IMG/VR virus record: IMGVR_UViG_3300020156_000007
Span: 1-50,547 of that record
DNA from: a virus
Reading direction: 5' to 3' (one strand)
Length of the DNA stretch: 50,547 nucleotides
The notes beneath the pieces were generated by a model. The model was not told the origin of the DNA. It did not search any database and saw nothing but the letters and a program-made list of their open reading frames with translations. Of the stretch, positions 6,456 to 13,373 are shown one piece after another; positions within the stretch are counted from its first letter, which is position 1, and each line of letters starts with the position of its first letter. A program made the translations under genes and the position numbers.

Positions 6456-7625
6456 CTAGTCCTTCGACTTGCCGTAGTTGTCGCGCAGCCAAGAAAGGCT
6501 GCCCCACTTCCGGCCAGGCTCACTCGCAACTGAGTGGCGGCCAGGGCGGCTCCGCCTGGCTTCGGTCACAGCCGCGGCCATCCGGTCGGTGAACAACTGA
6601 ACGTCGAGGAAGTAGTTCGGATATGCGGCCCGCAAGTCGCCGACCCGGTCCACTTCGATGAGAACAGCCTGGGGGTATTCTTGGCTGGTCTCGGCGACGA
6701 ACGATGCCTCGGCCGTTAGTCGAAACTGAGTGTTGCTGCGCACCCGCACCGACCTGTTGATGTTGTCGTATTCAACGACGAACGACTGACCGGGCATCCG
6801 GGCGTACTCGTTCGTAAGTCGGATCGCCTCGTTGTAGCTGTGCAGGTTGGCGATCGCCCCCAAGTGAGCCTCAACCTCCGCCAGTTCGTTGAGCAGCTCT
6901 GCACGATCGGCCGGAGTTCCGGGGACTGTGGGGCAGCCCTCCTCGGCGGCGATGACCGATGACATGAGAGTGAAAAGCCGAAGCCAGCGCGGGCAGCCAC
7001 GGCCGGCCTTCAAGTCTTGATCGTTGACCAAGCCGACGGCTTCCACGGCCGTCGCCCATGCGTGCTGCAGGCGCGTTCGGAGTTGGACTTCGATCCGCCG
7101 TCGGGTGGTAATGCTGACGCCATCCTCGTCGCGAACATGCAGCGTAATATGGTGGCTGCGGTAGCCGCTCGGCTTAGGCTCGTCGATGTAGCGCCAGTGG
7201 CGCGCGGCCTGATATCGAGACGATCCGCCGTCATAGAAGCCCACGAGGGCACGCACGCTGTCCATGTCCGGCATGATGGCCCTGCACCCGCCGATGTCCT
7301 GGATGTCGTAGAGGGTCAAAGGCGTCCGACGCAGCTTGTTCCGTATGGAGCTGATCCTCTTCAACCGCCCAGCGGTCAGTCCGCTCTCGCTCAGTTTGCG
7401 TGCAGCGGTAGAGAGCTCCCGGCGCGCCCGCCGCATTGGCTCGACGTGAGCCAGACGAAGCTCGTGAACGGTCCGGAAGATTTGGACGGTTTCGTCGCTG
7501 TAGGGATATGGCAGGAAACCGCGGAGCTTCTCGCCGACGGCGTTTATCTCTCGTTTCGAGTGCTTGGGCACGTGGAACCCGTCGAGATCGCTCCACTCTG
7601 AGTTGGCGGAAGCGGTCGGAGTCAT
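6456..7625 (-). CDS. RelA/SpoT synthetase-domain protein, possible toxSAS/CapRel-like
   Basis: A 389-residue protein. Residues about 45-200 carry the RelA/SpoT nucleotidyltransferase signatures: DIQDIGGCRAIMPD (107-120), KPSGYRSHH (151-159) and IEVQLRTRLQHAW (178-190). There is no HD hydrolase domain. The C-terminal about 190 residues are a separate mixed region. Small alarmone synthetases make (p)ppGpp; toxic relatives (toxSAS, including prophage CapRel fusions) pyrophosphorylate tRNA and abort infection by other phages. The size and single-protein layout recall CapRel, but fold and trigger cannot be judged here. The ATG overlaps the upstream stop (ATGA), and the integrase starts 3 bases after its stop. 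Confidence 0.85.
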   Translation of the reverse strand: MTPTASANSEWSDLDGFHVPKHSKREINAVGEKLRGFLPYPYSDETVQIFRTVHELRLAHVEPMRRARRELSTAARKLSESGLTAGRLKRISSIRNKLRRTPLTLYDIQDIGGCRAIMPDMDSVRALVGFYDGGSSRYQAARHWRYIDEPKPSGYRSHHITLHVRDEDGVSITTRRRIEVQLRTRLQHAWATAVEAVGLVNDQDLKAGRGCPRWLRLFTLMSSVIAAEEGCPTVPGTPADRAELLNELAEVEAHLGAIANLHSYNEAIRLTNEYARMPGQSFVVEYDNINRSVRVRSNTQFRLTAEASFVAETSQEYPQAVLIEVDRVGDLRAAYPNYFLDVQLFTDRMAAAVTEARRSRPGRHSVASEPGRKWGSLSWLRDNYGKSKD

Positions 7626-7798
7626 ACGCTGGCTGTTGCGAGAGGCACAACCGCCTCGCTGCAGTGAGCCTCACGGGCGGCGTCGGCGCGGGCCATGGCG
7701 CGGATCAGGTCGACGAGTTCCGGCTCAAGCGGCCGCGAGGGCTCGGAGGCGGGAGCCTCCGGCCGGTCGGCGGCGAGCATGAGCCGGAGCGCGGGCAT
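7622..7798 (-). CDS. 58-residue helical protein
   Basis: A short ORF from the ATG at 7798 to a TGA that overlaps the RelA/SpoT ATG (ATGA). After a Pro/Glu-rich middle it carries the helix LVDLIRAMARADAAREA. Short proteins ending in this kind of LIRAxARAxA helix are frequent in alphaproteobacterial phages and transposon-like regions, by my recollection. Overlaps on one side and a 4-base gap on the other support it as a genuine operon member. Confidence 0.65.
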   Translation of the reverse strand: MPALRLMLAADRPEAPASEPSRPLEPELVDLIRAMARADAAREAHCSEAVVPLATASV

Positions 7799-7802
7799 GG
7801 GG

Positions 7803-8126
7803 TCAGGCGGCCTCGCCGGCCTGGGCGAGCGCCGCTCGCCGGTTGCAGGCGTCGAGCTCGCGCCGGCCGGCGGGGAGGATGCGGACCTCGCCGCGGCTGG
7901 CGGCGATCCAGCCGGCGTCGAGCATGGGGCTGATGGCGACCCACATCCGCTTGTGCCGCGCGCGGTTGGACAGGTCTTCGCCCTGTCCGGTCATGTTGCG
8001 CAGGTCGCGGTAGGACATGCGGGCGCGGTCGTCGCCCACCAGGGCGGTCAGGATCTCGTGCCAGACCTTGCCGGGGACCAGCTCGGGCGCCTCCGGCGCG
8101 GCAGAGAAGCGGAGGGTCTCAGGCAT
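7803..8126 (-). CDS. Hypothetical protein, possible winged-helix
   Basis: A 107-residue protein. It has a helix (KVWHEILTALVG), a second helical block (MSYRDLRNMTG) and a hairpin-like end (GWIAASRGEVRILPAGRREL), an order that resembles small winged-helix DNA-binding proteins. This is inferred from pattern only. The C-terminal tail is partly encoded by a palindrome copy (NRRAALAQ). It overlaps the 8119-8373 gene by 8 bases. Confidence 0.65.
   Translation of the reverse strand: MPETLRFSAAPEAPELVPGKVWHEILTALVGDDRARMSYRDLRNMTGQGEDLSNRARHKRMWVAISPMLDAGWIAASRGEVRILPAGRRELDACNRRAALAQAGEAA
7825..7839. repeat. Dispersed 15-bp palindrome, copy 3 (centre C)
   Basis: Perfect GCGAGCGCCGCTCGC within the last 12 codons of the 7803-8126 gene, in frame. 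Confidence 0.9.
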
Positions 8127-8373
8127 GGCCGGGCTCCTTCCGGCCCCAGCCGGTCCGGCGCCGGTCGAGTTCCTCGGTCGTCGCCGCCAGCAGGTCCTGG
8201 TGCACAGAGCCCACGGATGCGCCGGGCCAGTGGCCGCGCGCGTTGGCGACGAGGCGCGCCAGTTCGGTCAGGGGGATATCCTGGAGGCGGACGTAGCGGC
8301 CGATGTTGTCGCTCCACCAGGTGCGGCCCGCGTTGGCGTCGTCCTGGCTGAAGGTGCGGGTGAGGCGGGTCAT
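8119..8373 (-). CDS. Hypothetical 84-residue protein
   Basis: Start ATG at 8373, three bases after the stop of the membrane ORF. The protein is charged and mostly helical: a Trp-containing N-terminal segment (GRTWWSDNIGRY), the helix LTELARLVANARGHWPG and a basic end (RRRTGWGRKEPG). No recognised domain. Operon spacing supports expression. Confidence 0.6.
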   Translation of the reverse strand: MTRLTRTFSQDDANAGRTWWSDNIGRYVRLQDIPLTELARLVANARGHWPGASVGSVHQDLLAATTEELDRRRTGWGRKEPGHA

Positions 8374-8375
8374 GC

Positions 8376-8564
8376 TCACGGCTCCAGTTGCAGGTAGGGG
8401 GTGAAGGTGCGCCGGCGGGCCAGGGCGCTGGCGGTTAGGAAGGGGATGGCCAGCGGCCAGAGCAGGGCCAGCCAGAGCCAGCGCAGGCCGACCCAGCGGA
8501 TCGCCCAGGCACCGACCAGCGTACCCGCGAGGTAGACCAGGCCGAGGATGGCGAGCGGGATCAT
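8376..8564 (-). CDS. Small membrane protein, two predicted TM helices
   Basis: A 62-residue protein whose ATG overlaps the ParB-like gene stop (TGATG). Hydrophobic stretches at about residues 2-20 (IPLAILGLVYLAGTLVGAWA) and 26-46 are separated by a short basic turn, giving a helical hairpin in the inner membrane with a basic tail. Function unknown. The frame extends far upstream as a long open frame, but that part is a shadow of the ParB-like gene. Confidence 0.65.
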   Translation of the reverse strand: MIPLAILGLVYLAGTLVGAWAIRWVGLRWLWLALLWPLAIPFLTASALARRRTFTPYLQLEP

Positions 8565-10762
8565 CACGCACCCGCCATTTCGAAGTCGCGGGTGGACTCC
8601 ACCGGCTTGGGCTTGAAGGGGTTGGGGAGGCCGGCCAGGCCGTTGACGGCGTAGACGGTCAGCATGGCCAGCACGGCCTCGAGGCCGTAGGGCTGGTCGC
8701 CTTCGGGGTCGATGACGGCCAGCACTTCCTCGCGGGCGTTCAGCAGGTAGCCGTTGTCGCCGTACTGGACCGGGCCTTCGCCGATGCAGTCCAGCAGCAG
8801 CTCGCGGAACTCGGCGATGTCTTCGTCGCTGCCGACGCCCTGGGCGACCAGGCGGGCGGCGCGGGCGGCCAGTTCCTGGCCGCGGGAGACTTCGGCGTCC
8901 ATGGCGCCGGGCTCGCCGGGGCGGTCGGGCGGCAGGATGTCGGGGGCCGGGGTGAGCGGCGGCAGGTCGCCCGCCTGGCGCGGCGGCAGGGCGGCGCTGA
9001 GGTCGAGGAAGGCGCTGGCGTTGTCGTGCCAGGTGTCGTCGGTCAGGGCCGGTAGGCCCGCGGCCTGGCGGGCGGCGTCGAGGCCCTTGGGGTTGTAGTG
9101 GATGCCGGCGCCGTCGGCGGTCGGATAGGCCCAGCCGCGGCGGACCAGCTCGGCGCGGCCGGCGTCGGTCAGCATGGCGGCGCGGGGCTTGCCGGGCAGA
9201 ACGACGGTCTTCGCCAGCTTGTGGTGCAGCAGTTCGCAGAACTCGGCCGAGGTCCATTCCTGGTGGACCTGGGTCGCCGAGCCGTTGATGCCCGCGTGGA
9301 CGAGGTCGCGGGTCTGGCAGGCGCGGGCCAGTTCGATCAGGGCCAGCGCGGTGCGGGGCTTGAGGGTCGGGGCGTCGGCTGAGCCCCCTCCGTCCGCTTC
9401 GCGGCCACCTCCCCCAGGCGGGGGAGGAGAGGCGCTGTCGCGCACCGGGTTCTCGCGTTCGACGCGGGCCTGCAGGGCGTCGGCGGCGTCGGCCGGGTCG
9501 GCGCGCAGGGCGCCGGGGGTGGTGAAATCCTCCAGGGCGGTCTGCGCCGGATCCACGGTGCGGAGGAAGTCGGTGACGTAGAATCCTTCGTCGGCCGCGA
9601 GCTTCGCCGCCGTGTCGCCGACGACGGCGGTGCGGATCTCGGCAAGCAGTTCGGCGCGGCGGTCGTGAAAGCCGTGTTCCGCCAGCCAGCGCTCGACGCG
9701 CGGGTCTTCGGTGCGGACCCGGGCGAGGCCGTGCGGGCCGCGTTCGATCAGTTCGATCAGGCCGCGTTCGTAGAGGGTGGCGGCGCCGCCCCCGCGGGGG
9801 ACGAAGACCAGTTCCGCCCAGCGGTAGGCGTCCGCTTTCGGAGCCCAGGAGGCGGGGACGTGGACCCCGTCCGTCTCCACCTTGTCCGCCAGTTCCACCA
9901 GCACCAGGGCCAGCTTGTCGGTCAGGTCGAGGTCGCGGCAGCTTTCGCGCAGGGCCTCCCACGTCATCTCCCCGCGCTTGTGCGCCGCGATGGCCTCTGG
10001 CGTGGCCTTGCGGATGATCTGGACGGCTTCCTGCACCAGGCGGACGTGCTTGCCGGTGCGGCGAGCGGCCTCGGCGGCGGACCAGCCGGTGCGCTCGATC
10101 AGGGCGGCGTAGGCCTGGGCTTCATCCAGGGCCGGCAGGTTCGCCCGCTGGCCGTTCTCGACCAGGGCGTCGAGCAGGGTCTCGGCCTCTTCCTGGCCGG
10201 GCTCGGAGGGGGCCTCGACGAAGGGCATGGGGTGGCCGGCGGGCAGGCGGCCCTGTTCGATCAGCAGGCCGACGGCCCGCCAGCGGCGCTCGCCGGCGCG
10301 CAGGGTGCGGACGCCATGCTCGTCGGCGGGGAAGGTCACCACGGGCTGGATCTGGCGGCCGGACACGATGGTCTCGGCCAGCCCCTCCAGCTCGACGGGG
10401 TCGATGGCCTTGCGGGGATTGAGCGGGTTGGGGCGCAGGCGATCGTGGGGCCAGGCGGTCGGGGCGGCATTGCCCCCTCCGTCCGCTTCGCGTCCACCTC
10501 CCCCAGGAGGGGCAGGAGAGCGGCCTTCGAGGGCGTCGAGACCGGGCAGCAGGGCGCGACCGGCGGCGGTCAGGGTCAGGCTGTCGGCGGCGACGAAGCC
10601 GGCGGCGCGCAGGGCGGCGACGGAGCGGGCCACGTTGGACGTGTCGCGCCCGACCGCTCGGCCGAGCGCGGTCCAGCCGGGTTCGGCGCCGGGGTTCTCG
10701 GCGATCCAGCGGATCAGGGGCGCGTTGGAGACCGCCAGCACGGTCGGGGTGATGCTGCTCAT
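8564..10762 (-). CDS. ParB-like DNA-binding protein
   Basis: A 732-residue protein. Residues about 1-65 resemble a winged helix (MarR-like) with WTALGRAVGRDTSNVARSV. Residues about 102-185 are a ParB/sulfiredoxin-type N-terminal domain (PNPLNPRK...GRQIQPVV...LRAGERRWRA), and residues about 225-290 form the ParB helix-turn-helix region (DEAQAYAALIERTGWSAAEAARRTG). The C-terminal 440 residues are unassigned. No ParA partner is encoded nearby, so a role in regulation or DNA organisation is as likely as partition. Two 47-bp GC-rich repeats are inserted in frame, encoding PPGGGGREADGGG at about residues 81-97 and 444-460. Related large ParB-domain proteins occur in many alphaproteobacterial prophages. 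Confidence 0.85.
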   Translation of the reverse strand: MSSITPTVLAVSNAPLIRWIAENPGAEPGWTALGRAVGRDTSNVARSVAALRAAGFVAADSLTLTAAGRALLPGLDALEGRSPAPPGGGGREADGGGNAAPTAWPHDRLRPNPLNPRKAIDPVELEGLAETIVSGRQIQPVVTFPADEHGVRTLRAGERRWRAVGLLIEQGRLPAGHPMPFVEAPSEPGQEEAETLLDALVENGQRANLPALDEAQAYAALIERTGWSAAEAARRTGKHVRLVQEAVQIIRKATPEAIAAHKRGEMTWEALRESCRDLDLTDKLALVLVELADKVETDGVHVPASWAPKADAYRWAELVFVPRGGGAATLYERGLIELIERGPHGLARVRTEDPRVERWLAEHGFHDRRAELLAEIRTAVVGDTAAKLAADEGFYVTDFLRTVDPAQTALEDFTTPGALRADPADAADALQARVERENPVRDSASPPPPGGGGREADGGGSADAPTLKPRTALALIELARACQTRDLVHAGINGSATQVHQEWTSAEFCELLHHKLAKTVVLPGKPRAAMLTDAGRAELVRRGWAYPTADGAGIHYNPKGLDAARQAAGLPALTDDTWHDNASAFLDLSAALPPRQAGDLPPLTPAPDILPPDRPGEPGAMDAEVSRGQELAARAARLVAQGVGSDEDIAEFRELLLDCIGEGPVQYGDNGYLLNAREEVLAVIDPEGDQPYGLEAVLAMLTVYAVNGLAGLPNPFKPKPVESTRDFEMAGA
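9384..9430. repeat. 47-bp interspersed GC-rich repeat inside the ParB-like gene, copy 1
   Basis: It begins CCCCCTCCGTCCGCTTCGCG and ends with the CCTCCCCC/GGGGGAGG inverted pair. It differs from 10473-10519 at about 3 of 47 positions. This type of CTCCCCC...GGGGGAG element is widespread between genes in Caulobacterales and related chromosomes, by my recollection. Here it is translated as PPPPGGGGREADGGG. Confidence 0.85.
10473..10519. repeat. 47-bp interspersed GC-rich repeat inside the ParB-like gene, copy 2
   Basis: Same orientation and same reading frame as 9384-9430, giving PAPPGGGGREADGGG between the winged-helix part and the ParB domain. Both copies sit at inter-domain positions. Confidence 0.85.
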
Positions 10763-11064
10763 CAGTGGCACTCGGTGCTGGAGGGGCTGGGCGGGGTGGT
10801 GCCGATCAGGCCCGCCTCGGCGAGGCCGCGCAGGGTGCTGCACCCGCTGCATTCGCTGTCCGCCGGGATGTGTTCGCAGACGGATTCCAGCAGGCGGCGC
10901 GCGGCGAGGATCATCTCGGCCGGCTGTCCGTGGGCGTAGAGCTCGGCCCCCTCGCCGCGGAGGATGACGAAGGCGTAGCCGTCGCTTCCGGCGAGTTCGC
11001 GCAGCTTGCGATAGATGCGCCGGTCCCGGGCGCTCATCGTCGATGTGTCGTCGTGGGTGGGCAT
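10762..11064 (-). CDS. Hypothetical 100-residue protein
   Basis: Its TGA overlaps the ParB-like ATG (TGATG). A second ATG at 11037 (MSARDRRIYRKL) could be the real start. It has a helical basic beginning, a beta segment (YAFVILRGEGAELY), a helix (AEMILAARRLLESV) and a CSGC pair near residue 72 plus a late Cys. No family recognised. It is coupled to the ParB-like gene. Confidence 0.65.
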   Translation of the reverse strand: MPTHDDTSTMSARDRRIYRKLRELAGSDGYAFVILRGEGAELYAHGQPAEMILAARRLLESVCEHIPADSECSGCSTLRGLAEAGLIGTTPPSPSSTECH

Positions 11065-11075
11065 GATCGGGCCTT

Positions 11076-11534
11076 TCAGTGGGCGGGTTGGTCGTCGGCC
11101 GGGGTCCAGCCTTCGGCGGCCAGCTGCTCGAGGCAGGCGCGGGCCTCCGGGGCGGTGACGCCGGTGTGGAAGACGGCGAAGGGGACGAGGCCGTCCGGCT
11201 CGCCGCTGAGGTGTGGGTGCAGGTGCGTCGGGGGCGACGCCAGCAGGGCGGGCTCCCCGCCGTAGTCGCCCAGGCTGACCTGATCGGGGCGCTTGCCGAT
11301 CTTCACGAGCGCCGTCTGCACGGCCTTCAGGGGCCGGGCCTGGGGCGAGCTGATCCAGCGGCGTTTGTCGTCGATGGCGGCGTGGGCGAGCCGCGGCGCG
11401 AAGGGGGTGAGATGAATGCCGACCGCGCGCCGGGCCGCCAACAGGTTGGCGAAGTCGGCGGGCGACATGCGAGCGCCGCTCGCGGTCGCCTGGGCGGCGG
11501 CCTCGGCCCGGGTCTGGAAGGCGGGGGCGCTCAT
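11076..11534 (-). CDS. Hypothetical 152-residue protein
   Basis: The ATG overlaps the stop of the preceding 28-codon ORF (ATGA). The N-terminal 45 residues are helical (FQTRAEAAAQ..., FANLLAARRAVG) and the remainder mixed, with no motif I can name. One palindrome copy lies near its N-terminus, encoding SGARM. Expression is supported by its place in the overlapping leftward operon. Confidence 0.65.
   Translation of the reverse strand: MSAPAFQTRAEAAAQATASGARMSPADFANLLAARRAVGIHLTPFAPRLAHAAIDDKRRWISSPQARPLKAVQTALVKIGKRPDQVSLGDYGGEPALLASPPTHLHPHLSGEPDGLVPFAVFHTGVTAPEARACLEQLAAEGWTPADDQPAH
11469..11483. repeat. Dispersed 15-bp palindrome, copy 4 (centre C)
   Basis: Perfect copy within codons 17-22 of the 11076-11534 gene. 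Confidence 0.9.
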
Positions 11535-11617
11535 CGCGCCACGCTCCAGCGGCCCCAGCGGCGCACCAGCCGGATGCGGCGGGAGCGGCGGGCGAGGAAG
11601 GTCAGGAGGGCGCTCAC
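11531..11617 (-). CDS. Tiny basic peptide ORF (28 residues)
   Basis: Starts with GTG at 11617 overlapping the stop of the membrane ORF upstream (GTGA) and ends in a TGA overlapping the ATG of 11534. The peptide is short, hydrophobic at first (SALLTFLARR) and then strongly basic (RRIRLVRRWGRW). The overlaps on both sides suggest that it is translated, perhaps mainly to couple its neighbours. It could be a chance frame. Confidence 0.4.
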   Translation of the reverse strand: MSALLTFLARRSRRIRLVRRWGRWSVAR

Positions 11618-11775
11618 AGCCCGGCCTTGCAGAGCAGGAAGGCGAGCGTGCCGCTGGCCAGCGCGACCAGGACGTGGATGGCCCAGGCGGGGAGGCGTCG
11701 CGCGCCGGGAAACTGGCGGACGATGACGTGCGGCCCGCTGGCCTCGTGGCCGGTGATGTTGTGCTGAAGGGCCAT
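11614..11775 (-). CDS. Small single-TM protein (53 residues)
   Basis: The ATG at 11775 overlaps the stop of the upstream gene (TGATG). A hydrophilic 30-residue N-terminus is followed by one hydrophobic helix (WAIHVLVALASGTLAFLL) at about residues 31-48. This is probably a small inner-membrane protein of the leftward early operon. Family unknown. Confidence 0.6.
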   Translation of the reverse strand: MALQHNITGHEASGPHVIVRQFPGARRLPAWAIHVLVALASGTLAFLLCKAGL

Positions 11776-12113
11776 CAGGCGGCCGCCTGTTCGTGCGCCA
11801 GCGCGTCGAGCACGCCGGACTTGCGGCTCTCGGCGACCTGACGGGTGAAGGCGATGCAGCCGGCCAGGGCGACCTGGCGGGCGAGGTTGAGGCGCGGGCC
11901 GCGCTCGCCGGCGCCGAGGCGGGCGGACAGTTCGATCGCGTCGACCGGCGCGAAGCGCCAGACCTGACGGTCGATGCGCAGGAAGACGCAGGGCGCGAGG
12001 TCATCGCGGTCGCCCGCGACGGCGAAGGCGTCGGCGTCGCCGGGCATGGCGTGGAGGGCGTGGCGGACATCTTCCACGGTTGGCGCGGTGTAGAGGGTGG
12101 GCAGGTCGGACAT
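11775..12113 (-). CDS. First gene of leftward operon, hypothetical
   Basis: A 112-residue protein from the ATG at 12113; GGAG lies about 9 bases upstream. A longer TTG start at 12155 would fall inside the operator, so it is rejected. Mixed alpha/beta composition, no recognised domain. As the gene nearest the left operator cluster (12148-12191), it should be the first expressed on loss of repression, the position held by N or anti-host genes in lambda-like phages. That analogy is positional only. Confidence 0.7.
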   Translation of the reverse strand: MSDLPTLYTAPTVEDVRHALHAMPGDADAFAVAGDRDDLAPCVFLRIDRQVWRFAPVDAIELSARLGAGERGPRLNLARQVALAGCIAFTRQVAESRKSGVLDALAHEQAAA

Positions 12114-12147
12114 GGCGAACGCTCCGATGAAGACGTCGCACCATGAT

Positions 12148-12163
12148 GCGGGCAACTGCCCGC
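12148..12163. promoter_or_regulatory. Repressor operator OL1-like
   Basis: GCGGGCAACTGCCCGC is a 16-bp site with 7-bp inverted arms and a 2-base centre. The identical 16-mer recurs at 14122-14137 beside the repressor gene. Read leftward, TTGAC sits directly upstream of the site, so a bound repressor would cover the leftward promoter. Confidence 0.85.
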
Positions 12164-12175
12164 GTCAATACAAAA

Positions 12176-12191
12176 GCGGGCAAGAACCCGC
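12176..12191. promoter_or_regulatory. Repressor operator OL2-like
   Basis: GCGGGCAAGAACCCGC, a variant of the neighbouring operator with the same outer arms. The sites are 28 bp apart centre to centre. A closely similar sequence lies reversed at 14100-14115. Between them is the TTGTATTGAC stretch likely to hold the leftward -35 region. Confidence 0.8.
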
Positions 12192-12240
12192 ATGACGATC
12201 CCGCGGGCCGCGCCTAGGTTGAGTGGGGAGGCGGGGGAAC

Positions 12241-13011
12241 ATGCTGAACTTCGAACATTTCGTGCGCGTGCGATCGGCTCTGACGGGGCGCGCGGCGGAG
12301 GCCAGGGCGGAGCGTTTCGGGCGGCCGGTCGGCGGCGCAGCGTTCGACGACGACGCCATGATGGTGATGGTCGACGCGCCTCCGGCGGACCCCATCGCCT
12401 TCCACATGGTCTACACCGACGCGAAGAAGGACCTGACCGGGCGCTGCATCACCGTCCGATCCCTGCGCGAGGAGTTGGACGAGGTCCGGGTCGGGGCGAT
12501 CTGCCATTTTCGCAATGCTCTGCGCAGCTTCCTGGGATCGCGCATCGTCGAGCTGACGGACCTGGCGACGGGCGAGGTGCACGACGACGGCCTCGCCTAT
12601 TTCCGCAGCCATCCGTTCCTGCGCCCCGCGACGGCCGACGTGCTGTCCGGGCTGTCGAACGAGATCCTGGCCATGCAGGCCTGCCGCGACGAGATCATTC
12701 TGCTGACCTTCGTCGGCGCCGCCGACGGCATGCTCGATCCCGACGAGATGGATGAGATCGTGAAGCACGTCTTCGACAGCGCCGACGACGCGCTGGACGA
12801 GGGGGAAATCCGGCGCCGCGCCGCATCGTTCGTGCCGGACGAGCGCGCCTTCTATCGGGCCCTGGACCGGATCTGCGAACGGGACGGCGACGCCCGGCTG
12901 CTGATGCGGTCCCTGCGTCGGGTGGTGGACGCCGACGGGGAGGTCGACGTCGAGGAGATCGCGTTCGTCGACGAGATCGCGCGACGCCTCGAAGCCGCCG
13001 GCAAGCTCTAG
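12241..13011 (+). CDS. WYL-like plus TerB-like protein
   Basis: A 256-residue protein from the ATG at 12241. The N-terminal half (about 45-120: MVYTDAKKDLTGRCITVRSL..., HFRNALRSFLGSRIVELTDL) resembles a WYL ligand-sensing domain. The C-terminal half (about 145-255) has the two acidic TerB-like loops (AADGMLDPDEMDEIV and DADGEVDVEEIAF) found in tellurite-resistance TerB and related metal-binding helical domains. It is transcribed away from the left operators toward the repressor region and ends convergently, its stop overlapping the nuclease stop. Possible accessory sensor or defence gene; assignment is from pattern alone. Confidence 0.75.
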   Translation: MLNFEHFVRVRSALTGRAAEARAERFGRPVGGAAFDDDAMMVMVDAPPADPIAFHMVYTDAKKDLTGRCITVRSLREELDEVRVGAICHFRNALRSFLGSRIVELTDLATGEVHDDGLAYFRSHPFLRPATADVLSGLSNEILAMQACRDEIILLTFVGAADGMLDPDEMDEIVKHVFDSADDALDEGEIRRRAASFVPDERAFYRALDRICERDGDARLLMRSLRRVVDADGEVDVEEIAFVDEIARRLEAAGKL

Positions 13012-13373
13012 CGGCCGAGGCTGACCCCGCCGACGCGGCAGACGGCGATCACCCGGTCGTAGCTGGTCGTGCGGCCGTTGCGACCGCGGCGGACGGTGCA
13101 GACCGCGTGCCGGGCCTTGTTGCGCATCATCCGCCGCTTGGCCGCCTCGCCTTCGGGCGTGCCGAGTTCGGCCGCGTCGGCGTCCTCCAGTCGCACCTCG
13201 ACCAGGCCGTCGGCCGTGCGCACACAGATGCTGTCGCCGTCGATCACCCAGCCGATCGGGCCGGAGAAGGTCTGGCCCTCACGGGTGGGCAGGGGCGCTT
13301 CGCAGGGGTCCGCGAGCGCAGGGCTGGCGGCCAGCCCCAGGACGAAGACGCCAGCGACGAGCGGCGCTCGCAT
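13008..13373 (-). CDS. Small secreted thermonuclease-like (SNase) protein
   Basis: A 121-residue protein. A signal peptide covers about residues 1-22 (MRAPLVAGVFVLGLAASPALA). The mature part has SNase-type elements: VIDGDSICV, VRLEDADAAELGTPEG and YDRVIAVCRVGGVSL. It ends about 30 residues earlier than typical staphylococcal-nuclease-like proteins, so the C-terminal helix is missing, and some catalytic residues look changed (DADAAEL instead of DAPE). It may be inactive or a short subfamily. The ATG overlaps the repressor stop (TGATG), so it should be expressed in the lysogen. A palindrome copy overlaps its first two codons. Confidence 0.7.
   Translation of the reverse strand: MRAPLVAGVFVLGLAASPALADPCEAPLPTREGQTFSGPIGWVIDGDSICVRTADGLVEVRLEDADAAELGTPEGEAAKRRMMRNKARHAVCTVRRGRNGRTTSYDRVIAVCRVGGVSLGR
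13357..13371. repeat. Dispersed 15-bp palindrome, copy 5 (centre G)
   Basis: ACGAGCGGCGCTCGC, one mismatch at the first base. It overlaps the start region of the nuclease gene. This is the only centre-G copy left of 35 kb. Confidence 0.85.

Noticed and set aside
8376-9962. A 528-codon minus-strand frame covering most of the ParB-like gene.
   Set aside because: Only its last 62 codons, from the ATG at 8564, look like a protein (two membrane helices). The rest is Arg/Pro/Gly-rich shadow sequence.
3521-12113. Classical ParA/ParB plasmid-like partition system.
   Set aside because: Only a ParB-like protein is present; no ParA ATPase or parS-like TGTTTCACGTGAAACA site was seen.
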